From an uncultured Collinsella sp. (GTDB lineage: Bacteria > Actinomycetota > Coriobacteriia > Coriobacteriales > Coriobacteriaceae): a stretch of DNA of 13,427 nucleotides. Within the stretch, counting starts at the first letter, position 1, and each line of letters starts with the position of its first letter. The position numbers were made by a program, and so were the translations under genes. Location of the stretch: the NCBI GenBank assembly GCA_900765185.1, contig CAAFQT010000252.1:1-13427 (forward strand). Reading direction: 5' to 3'. Shown here piece after piece: positions 1 to 7,170 of the stretch. The notes under the pieces are model-generated. The model ran no database searches, had not been told where the DNA came from, and saw only the letters and a program-made list of their open reading frames with translations.

Positions 1-61
1 GCGATATCGGCGGTGCTGTTTCGCGATATTCAACAGTGCTCAAGCGAGCAAATACTCAACC
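1..61 (+). promoter_or_regulatory. Upstream region of the Panacea operon: direct repeats and possible leaderless promoter
   Basis: GCGATAT occurs at 1-7 and 24-30, each followed 5-6 nt later by GTGCT, giving two imperfect direct repeats just before the Panacea gene. AATACT at 51-56 ends 5 nt before the ATG and could be a -10 box, with a weak TTCAAC (29-34) 16 nt upstream. No Shine-Dalgarno sequence is visible, so the transcript may be leaderless, which is common in Actinobacteria. TATCGGCGGT at 5-14 also matches, inverted, the IS21-type terminus at 1999-2008. Both the promoter and the operator reading are inference. Confidence 0.3.
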
Positions 62-523
62 ATGAGAAGCGCAAACTACACCGCCATGGGAATCGCGAAA
101 TACGTAGTTGACAAATGCTATAAAGACAACAAGCCGGTCAGCAACCTACAGCTACAGAAGATGCTGTACTTCCTGCAGCTAACTTTCATCAAGGGATACG
201 ACTCGCCCCTGTTCGACGACACGTTCGAGGCGTGGCAGTACGGACCGGTCATCCGCGATGTATACGTCAAGTTCTCAGAATTCGGCGGTTCGCCCATAAA
301 GATGATCTTCCCTGATGCAGTTCGCTTCGAGAACGACGAGCAGGAAGATTTCATCAACACCATCATCGAAAAACTGCGAGGACTTTCTCCCTGGAACCTC
401 GTGCGGGTCTCCCATGCGAAGGGGTCACCGTGGGATGAGGTCTACAATGGGCGCGGCCAAGACAAGGGGACCATCCCAAACGGTCTCATTGTAGCAGCTG
501 CGAAGGCAGGCCAGAATGGCTGA
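62..523 (+). CDS. Panacea (DUF4065/SocA-like) domain protein, putative antitoxin
   Basis: This 153-aa protein has the hallmarks of the Panacea/DUF4065 fold. An N-terminal helix (AMGIAKYVVD, about residues 8-17) precedes the diagnostic LQLQKMLYF segment (about 29-37). FEAWQYGPVIRDVY (about 56-69) and a C-terminal stretch with SPWDEVY complete the domain. In established PanAT systems this domain neutralises diverse toxins by direct binding and is encoded beside the toxin. Here its last 8 nt overlap the next gene, which encodes a membrane protein, so the two are translationally coupled. No Shine-Dalgarno precedes the ATG; an in-frame ATG at 86 has none either. It could instead be a SocA-type proteolytic adaptor or a phage GepA-like protein. 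The domain call is firm; the antitoxin role follows from context. Confidence 0.8.
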   Translation: MRSANYTAMGIAKYVVDKCYKDNKPVSNLQLQKMLYFLQLTFIKGYDSPLFDDTFEAWQYGPVIRDVYVKFSEFGGSPIKMIFPDAVRFENDEQEDFINTIIEKLRGLSPWNLVRVSHAKGSPWDEVYNGRGQDKGTIPNGLIVAAAKAGQNG

Positions 524-1469
524 GAATCAAGAGGCGCCCGCCGGCGCAGCAAAAGCTGCTGAGATTTTGCTAAGCGTTTTTCAAGCCGTCAACGACAGTT
601 ACCTGAAGAAATCTACGCTCGTTGTTCCCGACGTCGAGGCGGACACCGATGAGACACAGAAAAGGGATGCGCTGATCAAACTTCTGGAAACCTTAGCGTC
701 CGGAGATCCAGGCCTCTCCCTCTCGGATGGAGACATCACCGAAGCCAAGGCCTTCTTCGAAAGGCTGTACGGCGGTCAGGAAAAGTTCCGCCATCGATAC
801 TCGGACGTCTGCGACGTCGTGTTTGACTATAAGGATTGCGAGCTCGACCCGACGAACGTACCATACCCCGTAAGCCGCTTGGCCGACAACATGGGCAAGG
901 TCCTGACAAGCATGCTGGAAGACCGGCCCCGCTCGGAGCAGGCCGATAGTGTCCGTAAGCTGTGTGACCACATCGAGCTTGAGAAGACGCGCCTACTCCA
1001 CTACACGGAGCAGATGAAGATGATGCACTCCTTCGAGGAAAGGAGCACGCAACTCGACGAGCAAATCAAAGAGCAGCAGGAAAAGACGGAGAGCGAAATC
1101 AAACGTCTGGAAGATGACTCGCTGAAGCGAATTGAGGAGGAAAAGAGAGAGGCGCAGCGTGAAAACGTGTCCGTCCTCGGCGTGTTCACCGGCATCGTCG
1201 TCGCCTTCGTCGCGGGCCTGACCTTCTTTTCATCCATCCTGCAGAGCATCGACAGGGCGAGCATCTACAGGCTATGCGCGATGGCGACAGTGATAGGAAT
1301 GTTCCTATTCGACACGATAGCGATCCTGCTCTCGTTCCTGGGAAAGGTGACCAGAGTTGAATGCCCTGACCTGGCCAAGATCGTGAAGATCGCAAACTTC
1401 ATCGCCCTCGTCTTCCTCGCCGCCGTGGTCTTCGCGAGATTCTCCATCCCGATGTCAGCCTACAACTAG
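516..1469 (+). CDS. Coiled-coil protein with three C-terminal membrane segments, putative Panacea-neutralised toxin
   Basis: The 317-aa product has no recognisable enzymatic motif. Residues 1-145 are soluble. Residues about 150-216 are strongly charged and helical (runs of E, K, Q and R), typical of a coiled coil. Three hydrophobic segments follow at about 218-241, 250-276 and 288-309. The order coiled coil, then membrane bundle, is common in predicted defence effectors that damage the inner membrane. The start lies inside the 3' end of the Panacea gene, so the two form an operon with the presumed antitoxin first. A strong hairpin terminator follows 29 nt after the stop. I infer a membrane-targeting toxin held in check by the upstream protein. 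A Panacea-linked membrane sensor without toxicity is the alternative. Confidence 0.7.
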   Translation: MAENQEAPAGAAKAAEILLSVFQAVNDSYLKKSTLVVPDVEADTDETQKRDALIKLLETLASGDPGLSLSDGDITEAKAFFERLYGGQEKFRHRYSDVCDVVFDYKDCELDPTNVPYPVSRLADNMGKVLTSMLEDRPRSEQADSVRKLCDHIELEKTRLLHYTEQMKMMHSFEERSTQLDEQIKEQQEKTESEIKRLEDDSLKRIEEEKREAQRENVSVLGVFTGIVVAFVAGLTFFSSILQSIDRASIYRLCAMATVIGMFLFDTIAILLSFLGKVTRVECPDLAKIVKIANFIALVFLAAVVFARFSIPMSAYN

Positions 1470-1498
1470 CAGGAAGTGGAAACACCTACGCGCAATCA

Positions 1499-1524
1499 GG
1501 GCCGCCCTCCGGGGCGGCCCTTCT
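1499..1524 (+). terminator. Intrinsic terminator of the Panacea operon
   Basis: A perfect 9-bp GC stem (GGGCCGCCC at 1499-1507 with GGGCGGCCC at 1512-1520) has a 4-nt loop and is followed by TTCT. It lies 29 nt after the stop of the membrane-protein gene. Confidence 0.7.
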
Positions 1525-1581
1525 CATGGCGGCACATCTAGGAACATAGCTGTGCGGTCATCTTCCGCCGCATGGGACACT

Positions 1582-1615
1582 GGGGAGCCGTCCTTCGGGG
1601 CGGCTTCCCGCTTTT
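1582..1615 (+). terminator. UUCG-capped terminator hairpin
   Basis: A 12-bp stem (1582-1593 with 1598-1609, including two G-T pairs) is capped by a C(TTCG)G tetraloop and followed by GCTTTT. It is a second, stronger stop signal 61 nt beyond the first hairpin, placed before the IS21 remnant. It may have come with the mobile element. Confidence 0.7.
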
Positions 1616-1639
1616 CGCGGCGGAGAGCGATTGATTGGA

Positions 1640-1962
1640 GGTGAAGCTTGGACGCCGACGAGCCGCTGGCGAACCCGCGCCACGAGAGATACTGCTCAGG
1701 AAGTTCGGCAGGTACGGCCTGCTCGTGATCGACGAGTGGCTGCCGAACAAGCCAGACGACCTGTTCAAGGCGATGCAGCTCTAGCTCATGGAGCTACGCT
1801 ACGGCTCGTCCTTCGACCGTCTTCTGCATGCAGTACAGGTCGAAGGACTGGGACGCCAGGCTGGGCGGCTGGGTTCACGCCGAGGCGATCATGGACAGGA
1901 TCGCGCACGGCACCGTCTGGCGGGAGATGGGGGTCGTCAACATGCGCGACATATACGGCTGA
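1640..1962 (+). pseudogene. istB: IS21-family helper ATPase IstB, 3' remnant with a stop and a frameshift
   Basis: Only about the last 105 codons of an IstB-like AAA+ helper protein survive (full length is about 250). The first visible part reads LLRKFGRYGLLVIDEWLPNK, containing the Walker B-like LLVIDEW, and runs into a TAG at 1782-1784. The frame then reopens as LMELRYGSS and shifts by one base near 1812. The new frame gives FCMQYRSKDWDARLGG, then VHAEAIMDRI and VNMRDIYG, ending in TGA at 1960-1962. This matches the conserved IstB C-terminus (ERRY...FCTQY...DW...LGG...DAIMDRI...NMR). The P-loop half and the partner transposase IstA are absent, so the element cannot move by itself. Confidence 0.8.
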
Positions 1963-2932
1963 CGGTACCAATGGACACCGGCGGTGCCGATTCACGATAC
2001 CGCCGATACTGTCCCGCAATATTCGCGGTACGGAAACGCGCAAATAGACAGTCAGACGAAGTGACGCTTACACTAACTTTGGGGACACGATCTTTAATCT
2101 CATACGGGTCTAGCAAAGGCAGCTGAATGTATCGACCTTTTTCAAGAGGTTTAGCATCAAATGGCTCTGCGGATCTCACTAGCTTGAATTCAGCTGCGTT
2201 GAGGTAATGCGAGTCGTCGTACATAACCTGCAGACTGCAATCCTCAATTAGTGTGTTTTTGCCGAATGTCAGATATTTGAGGAAGTCTTCTGCTGCATGC
2301 CACAGGCGATAGAAGAACCAGTAATCGTCCGTTTCATCAAACTCGAAAATCATGCTGGAATTAAGGGTGATGGGTGGACTACTAATTTTCATGCTGCATG
2401 TCCACCCAACTGAGAAATACGCTGCGATATCCCTGCCCTCAAAGCGAAATGTTCTCTTCTCGGTCGTAGTTCTGTCGAATCCATTTGTCTTAATAGATAT
2501 GATTCCCTTTTCCGTAAGGTCGTCAAAATCAAACACTTGCGAGAATGCCCTATTCACCGGATGAATGTAATTTAAAGCCCTGCCGGATAGAGTCATCCTG
2601 CAAAAAACATTAGTATTCGGGCTGCATTCCAGATATCCAGCAACGTTGATATACAGCGTCGAATTTCGACTTCCGACAGTCGATCTCTCCCTGATCAAAA
2701 AAACCAATCGCTTGCCTGTCTCGTTGCAGGAACCGTCAAGATAAGGCACATCGACAGTCAAAGGGGCGCCGGATGTATACACACCAGGTGCAATTTCTTT
2801 TTTTAGCCAACCCCACATAATGTCATGCTTGCGTTCTTTGGGCGGAATGAGGACAAGCTCGGAGCCATCGAACACAAAGACAAAATCAACGTCTTTGAAT
2901 TTCAGAGTTCCCGTATACGTGTTGTCTGCCAT
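1937..2932 (-). CDS. ApeA-like HEPN-associated N-terminal domain protein, 3' end replaced by IS21 sequence
   Basis: About 294 codons (2932 down to 2051) look native; the last 37 residues are read from the IS21 terminus and antisense istB. The native part is a beta-rich domain. It begins TYTGTLKFKDVDFVFVFDG, has SQVFDFDDLTEKGIISIKTN in the middle, and then FYRLWHAAEDFLKYLTFGKN. This resembles the N-terminal domain of ApeA-type anti-phage proteins, which normally precedes a C-terminal HEPN RNase domain. No HEPN RxxxxH motif is present, so the effector part has been lost and the gene is probably inactive. A GAGGGG Shine-Dalgarno (2941-2946) lies 8 nt before the ATG and overlaps the end of the preceding reading frame, so it was translated with the upstream TIR gene. 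The family assignment is from memory and moderate. Confidence 0.6.
   Translation of the reverse strand: MADNTYTGTLKFKDVDFVFVFDGSELVLIPPKERKHDIMWGWLKKEIAPGVYTSGAPLTVDVPYLDGSCNETGKRLVFLIRERSTVGSRNSTLYINVAGYLECSPNTNVFCRMTLSGRALNYIHPVNRAFSQVFDFDDLTEKGIISIKTNGFDRTTTEKRTFRFEGRDIAAYFSVGWTCSMKISSPPITLNSSMIFEFDETDDYWFFYRLWHAAEDFLKYLTFGKNTLIEDCSLQVMYDDSHYLNAAEFKLVRSAEPFDAKPLEKGRYIQLPLLDPYEIKDRVPKVSVSVTSSDCLFARFRTANIAGQYRRYRESAPPVSIGTVSRICRAC
1963..2050 (+). mobile_element. IS21-family right terminus
   Basis: The 88 bp after the istB stop carry several short related GC-rich repeats, for example ACCGCCGATA at 1999-2008 and CACCGGCGGTGCCG around 1976-1989. They finish with CGCAAATAGACA, the TG...CA type end expected of IS21 elements. 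The minus-strand gene beyond this point loses its normal reading at exactly this boundary, which supports an IS edge near 2050. The matching left end and target duplication are not visible in the window. Confidence 0.55.
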
Positions 2933-2937
2933 CTTTT

Positions 2938-3168
2938 TTACCCCTCAAAATGATCTTTCCAGTCCTCGTACGCAACCTTGTCGCCGGTCCTCTCGAGATC
3001 GACGCAGGCGAAATGCCAGTCTCCGAACAGCTTGTCCAAGCCGGGCTTAACGGGCAAGCTATCCTTGTACAGCATATACTCGCAGAGTACGATTTCATCG
3101 CCGATGCGCTGCGGCTCCGAATGGCCACGATAGGGAAGCCCATAGGTTTCTTGCTTTGCACTAAGCAG
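2938..3168 (-). CDS. Small conserved-looking protein with no ATG start, between the TIR and ApeA-like genes
   Basis: After the TAG stop of the TIR gene (3172-3174) the same frame stays open for 78 codons to TAA at 2938-2940. Codon use is strongly coding-like and the peptide looks globular, for example GHSEPQRIGDEIVLCEYMLY and FGDWHFACVDLERTGDK. There is no ATG, GTG or TTG near the beginning. The first plausible start is CTG at 3166-3168, 7 nt after a GAAGG sequence (3176-3180), giving 76 aa. The alternatives are that it is the natural C-terminus of the TIR protein, reached by TAG readthrough or severed by a nonsense mutation, or that translation begins at the internal ATG. Its 3' end carries the Shine-Dalgarno of the ApeA-like gene. 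Function unknown. Confidence 0.55.
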   Translation of the reverse strand: MLSAKQETYGLPYRGHSEPQRIGDEIVLCEYMLYKDSLPVKPGLDKLFGDWHFACVDLERTGDKVAYEDWKDHFEG

Positions 3169-3171
3169 GTG

Positions 3172-5598
3172 CTAACCTTCTTTTGCCAATGCGTTATAGA
3201 GCTTTTGCTCCAATGGGTCTATTGAGGCCTTTACATCGTTCAAAAAGCCGATTACGCCGATAAAGCTTTCGCTTAAGGGTTTTAGCTTTGGGGAAATCAA
3301 TTGCAAACCGTTCATCAACGAAGAAGCCATCTTAACGTCCTCGGGCATATTAAGAGTGTTCTTGAAGGAGACGATCATGCTGTATGCGTCTTCTAGCTGC
3401 TCTTTCTTGGCCATTGATCCTGTCAAGAGGATAGCGACGCTGACGTAGCTCGAAAGGGCCTCGAGCATGACATTCCACGATTCTCGTGCGGTGCCTAGAT
3501 CGCGTCGCAGCGCTTCGGTGTCGGATTTGGTGCATGTATCGATTTCTGTCGTCCACTTTACAAAATCGGTGGCTTGCCCGTTATTCGGCGTGGGGTGCTC
3601 CTTGAACGCTTCAAGCAATCGCTTGGTTTTTTCGGCCACACTGTTGAACGATTCCGTGAAAACCGGCATCTGCCTTTCGCATTCGGCAAGTTTTTCCAAC
3701 AGACCTTCTTCAGGGTTTCCCGCGTATTCCACTGCGATATCGCAGTTGCTATGGGTTGCTGTGTTGACCTCTGCGGCAGAAGAATGGATTCGACGAGCCA
3801 GCGCTTCGATGCGATTGCGGTATTGCGGGTTTTTGGGGTCTACTCCACGGAGGTCCTCTACGTTTTCGTATTGATATCGATTGAGTATAGCGATGGCCAT
3901 ATCGTCATAGTTTTGCATCAACTCTGCGTTTTGCCATATCAGAGGCATAATCCTGCAATTTGGACGCGCTGCGATTTTGTCATTGAACGCGAATAGCTCC
4001 TTGCGGCATGCTTCGCTTTTGATGTAGCCGGGCGTTACGGCGGGCATGATGATGCTGCAAGACTCAATTCTTCTGTCAAGCTCTCGCTGCCAGTCTTGTC
4101 CCCATTCGATTGACTTCTTGTCGATGAAAACATCAAGCGTGTTTCCATATAGAAACTCATAGCTTTTAGCTATTTCCTCAACAAGCTGCGTGATTGCGCC
4201 ATCTAGGTAATCGTTGTCAGAATGCCGATAGCTCAAGAATAAAGACGCGTCTACGGTGGTCAAAGATGTCTCCTCTTCTGCATGGGTCTGGGTTATCGCT
4301 GCTGCGGAAAGCCGTGGCTTGGCTGCATCCTCAAAAGCGTCATTGCTCCATAGGGCCTCAAGGGGGATTGCCCAGATATTGTCGCGATGACGAATTATTT
4401 TCTTTCCGGTATACACTAGAAAGCCCCGTATAAACCTAGGGTCCTCGGATAGGGCATTAAGCCCGTCGAAGTCCGCCGGGCGCACATTGCTCGCCGCCTT
4501 CACTTCTATGCCAATGAGTTCGTTGTTGTTTAGCAGCACCAGATCAACTTCTTTTGGCTGCTTTCCTGCTTGTCTCCAGTAAAAAGCCTCGGGAAAGAGG
4601 CTTGACCATTGCGCTTCGGGAACTATCTGGCTTACAACATAAGACTCCAGCACGCTGCCGAGCAAGGTGCGGTCGTCTCCGAAAATGTCTTTCCCGGCTT
4701 GCTTGAATTCCTCGATGCTGAAAGAAGAGTCGATTGGATGGACCTTGGGACGTGATTGCGTTTGCTTATGGGCTTGAAGGGCGAGGTTCGGTAGCTTTCG
4801 TATGAGGAATCGCCTTTCGAATATGTCGATATAGCGTTCGATTGTGCGGCCGTCTCTTCCCAGCTCGCTTGCCATTCGAGATACATTGAGGATGTTGCCG
4901 GGAAGAGCGAACAACGACTTGAGAATGGCGTTCGCAATGGCGATGTCGATTTTCTCGCCGGGCAAAAGGGCGTCACCGAGCGTGTTGTCGATGTCGGATT
5001 TGACTAGATGGCTTAGCTCGCTAGATGAAACGATGTTGTTCAGGGCATATCGCGGGAAGCCTCCTTTGGTAAGAAGGACTGAGATTTCTTTTGCGTCCAT
5101 TGACGACTGATATTTCAGGTTTGGCTGAGCATTCCAGAGAAGATCAACTATGCTCTTACTCGAGGTGAGGTGGATTTCCCGTTGCGTCAGTGGGTACAAT
5201 TCGAAATTGCGGGCGCGACGGGTTAGGGGGTTTTGGCCATCGAGGCCTTTTCTGTTCAGAGAAGCACTGCCCGTTAGAATGAATTGGGGAGTGCCATGGC
5301 TCGAGCGCGTTGCACCGAGTTCATCAACGACCTCTTTAACGGCGAGCGGAAGCGCCTCGATGCGTTGGGCTTCGTCGATAATGACAGGTTTTGGCAAGTT
5401 GCGTACCCATGTTGAGATGTCGGTCTTCGCAAGTTGATAAGTGGCATCGTCGGCAAGCGTGACGTACTCGTATCCATAAGGGACGATTTCCTTTTTTGCA
5501 AGCATTGTTTTCCCGACTGCGCGCGCGCCTTCGAGTACGACTACATTGCTGTGAGCTGTGACGATTCGAGCTCCGAGCGGACGAGGAATATAGCTCAT
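3172..5598 (-). CDS. AAA ATPase (AAA_14) - DUF4143 - TIR domain fusion, probable NAD-consuming defence protein
   Basis: This 808-aa protein starts at the ATG at 5598, which has GGAG (5604-5607) 5 nt upstream; the further ATG at 5649 lacks a site. Residues 24-31 (GARAVGKT) are a Walker A motif and 71-77 (PVIIDEA) a Walker B motif. FILTGSASLN (106-115) fits sensor 1. A DUF4143 region follows, with a PD-(D/E)xK-like EVD (350-352) and EVK (365-367). A TIR domain occupies about 452-600: LFLSYRHSD, DVFIDKKSI, and the SxxCxxE segment with E534 at the catalytic Glu position of TIR NADases. About 200 helical residues close the protein. The likely role is phage sensing by the ATPase part and NAD+ depletion by the TIR part. 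It is the first gene of a minus-strand operon with the small frame and the ApeA-like gene. Confidence 0.85.
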   Translation of the reverse strand: MSYIPRPLGARIVTAHSNVVVLEGARAVGKTMLAKKEIVPYGYEYVTLADDATYQLAKTDISTWVRNLPKPVIIDEAQRIEALPLAVKEVVDELGATRSSHGTPQFILTGSASLNRKGLDGQNPLTRRARNFELYPLTQREIHLTSSKSIVDLLWNAQPNLKYQSSMDAKEISVLLTKGGFPRYALNNIVSSSELSHLVKSDIDNTLGDALLPGEKIDIAIANAILKSLFALPGNILNVSRMASELGRDGRTIERYIDIFERRFLIRKLPNLALQAHKQTQSRPKVHPIDSSFSIEEFKQAGKDIFGDDRTLLGSVLESYVVSQIVPEAQWSSLFPEAFYWRQAGKQPKEVDLVLLNNNELIGIEVKAASNVRPADFDGLNALSEDPRFIRGFLVYTGKKIIRHRDNIWAIPLEALWSNDAFEDAAKPRLSAAAITQTHAEEETSLTTVDASLFLSYRHSDNDYLDGAITQLVEEIAKSYEFLYGNTLDVFIDKKSIEWGQDWQRELDRRIESCSIIMPAVTPGYIKSEACRKELFAFNDKIAARPNCRIMPLIWQNAELMQNYDDMAIAILNRYQYENVEDLRGVDPKNPQYRNRIEALARRIHSSAAEVNTATHSNCDIAVEYAGNPEEGLLEKLAECERQMPVFTESFNSVAEKTKRLLEAFKEHPTPNNGQATDFVKWTTEIDTCTKSDTEALRRDLGTARESWNVMLEALSSYVSVAILLTGSMAKKEQLEDAYSMIVSFKNTLNMPEDVKMASSLMNGLQLISPKLKPLSESFIGVIGFLNDVKASIDPLEQKLYNALAKEG

Positions 5599-5603
5599 AT
5601 ATA

Positions 5604-5607
5604 CTCC
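5604..5607 (-). promoter_or_regulatory. Ribosome binding site deciding the TIR gene start
   Basis: GGAG on the minus strand lies 5 nt before the ATG at 5598 and favours this start over the in-frame ATG at 5649. The sequence just upstream is AT-rich, with TATACA (about 5634-5639) and TAGAAT (about 5650-5655) as possible -10 boxes, but no convincing -35 box. Confidence 0.6.
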
Positions 5608-5770
5608 AATGCTAAAAAAATTACCCAACGAATGTATAATTATTTTCACATTCTAACATGCTGAGTTGAAGAAGTGCGTGCTTTCTAGCAGAGACTTGGA
5701 TTGCACCTCCTGTTCGTTTGGCGAGTATGGGATGAACTGGGGACGGAAGTGTGTTCGGGCTGACGAGAGG

Positions 5771-5840
5771 GTTGTCTTTCGCGAGATACTTGTAGACGGT
5801 GCCGCGCGGCACGCCGTTGGTGTTGCGATATCGATGCTTC
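5771..5840 (-). pseudogene. Possible recombinase helix-turn-helix remnant
   Basis: The minus strand encodes NGVPRGTVYKYLAKDN (5771-5818), a pattern typical of the DNA-binding helix-turn-helix at the C-terminus of serine resolvases (GVxRxTVYRYL). Directly upstream in another frame it reads IDIAT, which would continue the motif if one base were gained or lost. No recombinase catalytic part is present. The surrounding 5608-5930 stretch (about 320 nt) holds no other supported gene. The match is short and could be fortuitous. Confidence 0.3.
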
Positions 5841-5930
5841 TGCGGTTGCCAGATGGGTCCCATGGCTAGGCCGGGTGGCCTTGAACCTGTATGGTGATGT
5901 CGGATTATTGGGCGCGGGTGTTGGAGCGTG

Positions 5931-6947
5931 ATGGCTTTGGAAGATAACAGCATTTACGAACTTTATCTGTATACGATCGACGTATACAAGAGGCTCGTCG
6001 GAGTGCTTCCACTGGATGAAAAGTTGGCCCGGTTCGATTCTCAATCCTTTTCAGGAATCGCCGATCTCGAGTTAGGGGACGAGGCGTTCGCTGCGGTTTC
6101 AATGCGTCTTATGCTGCAGCGCAAGTATTTTGTGCGTGGCAAGGACCTGTTCCTAAAGAAGCTGCTCAAGTCGGCAAAGCGAGATTTCGAAGTGGTCAAG
6201 GATGGGGTTGCCTCGCTGCTGACCGACTTAGACAAGCTCAATGCTCAGCCTATTGAGTTTGCATTTGGTGACAACGTTGTCGTTAAGGGCGCTCACGCTA
6301 ATGTCGAGGATGCGACGTACGGTGCGCTATTGCATGCTGATAGGGAACGTATAGAGAACCTCGTCTGCGTCCCCGAATCGATGAGGACCCTTGCGCTTGC
6401 TCCGTACATAGCGGGTAGGGAACAAATCTTGCTGCGGTTCTCCGAGCTTCTTCTCGAGGTGGGAATCAAGCCTCTGGTGAAGGAAGCAGAGACTTCGGCC
6501 GTGGTCTCGTTCGAGACGAAGGGCTCTGATCGCCTGATAAGCAATTCGCCGTTTTGGAAAAACCTTCGAGGCAAAGAGCTTGGACTTAAGGATATTGAGG
6601 ATATCGCTCGTCAAACTTCGTATGACGATTGCGAGATACTCTCCGCAGTGCAACGATTTGTCATGGCGATTAACCGTAACCCGCTGGATTTCAATGAGTT
6701 AGGTTCTATCGTTGCTCCTGAGACGATTTCTGGCTGGGACGATTTTTCCCAAGCTGCCAAGGCTGTCGATGGAGATTACGGCGTGAGCACTCGGGTTCGG
6801 CATCAGAAGGACGGCACAGCTCTAGTGAAGCTTCTGCCAAATGTGCAGGAGCCTTTCTCGATCGAGGGGCCTCAGCTAATTGAAGGTGGCCACGAAATAG
6901 TTCTGGTGAAGCACGGCGACTCTTGGAAGATTTGGGGCATGAGATGA
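5931..6947 (+). CDS. Unrecognised 338-aa soluble protein
   Basis: I do not recognise this family. The ATG at 5931 is preferred to the GTG at 5928 because GGAG (5923-5926) lies 4 nt before it. There is no signal peptide or membrane segment. The first 120 residues are mostly helical and charged (YELYLYTIDVYKRL, RLMLQRKYFVRGKDLFLKKL). The middle contains LHADRERIENLVCVPESM and AGREQILLRFSELLLEVG. The last 60 residues look beta-rich and end DSWKIWGMR. It stands alone on the plus strand between a minus-strand defence operon and a surface-protein gene. An accessory, perhaps defence-related role is suggested only by location. Confidence 0.75.
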   Translation: MALEDNSIYELYLYTIDVYKRLVGVLPLDEKLARFDSQSFSGIADLELGDEAFAAVSMRLMLQRKYFVRGKDLFLKKLLKSAKRDFEVVKDGVASLLTDLDKLNAQPIEFAFGDNVVVKGAHANVEDATYGALLHADRERIENLVCVPESMRTLALAPYIAGREQILLRFSELLLEVGIKPLVKEAETSAVVSFETKGSDRLISNSPFWKNLRGKELGLKDIEDIARQTSYDDCEILSAVQRFVMAINRNPLDFNELGSIVAPETISGWDDFSQAAKAVDGDYGVSTRVRHQKDGTALVKLLPNVQEPFSIEGPQLIEGGHEIVLVKHGDSWKIWGMR

Positions 6948-7170
6948 TTTCCCTATAGGCCCTAACGGTGTGTCTGCCTACTCCAACGGTCGAGCATTCG
7001 TAAGTTGACTCTTCCTTTCACGGACTGGCAAAACGATTTACACCTAATTGTGGCCATTGCACACGCGATTTTTCTTTGTCCCCGCATTGATCTCATTAAA
7101 CTAATAACTGCTGCTACCAGGGCATTTTCTGGTGCACATTCTATTGGCTCCTGCGAAGATCGGAGCGGGT

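Noticed and set aside
2886..3225. Overlapping 91-aa frames on both strands between the ApeA-like and TIR genes
   Set aside because: The coding-like frame in this gap is the one continuing in phase after the TIR stop; these two are Ser/Arg-rich or lack a ribosome site.
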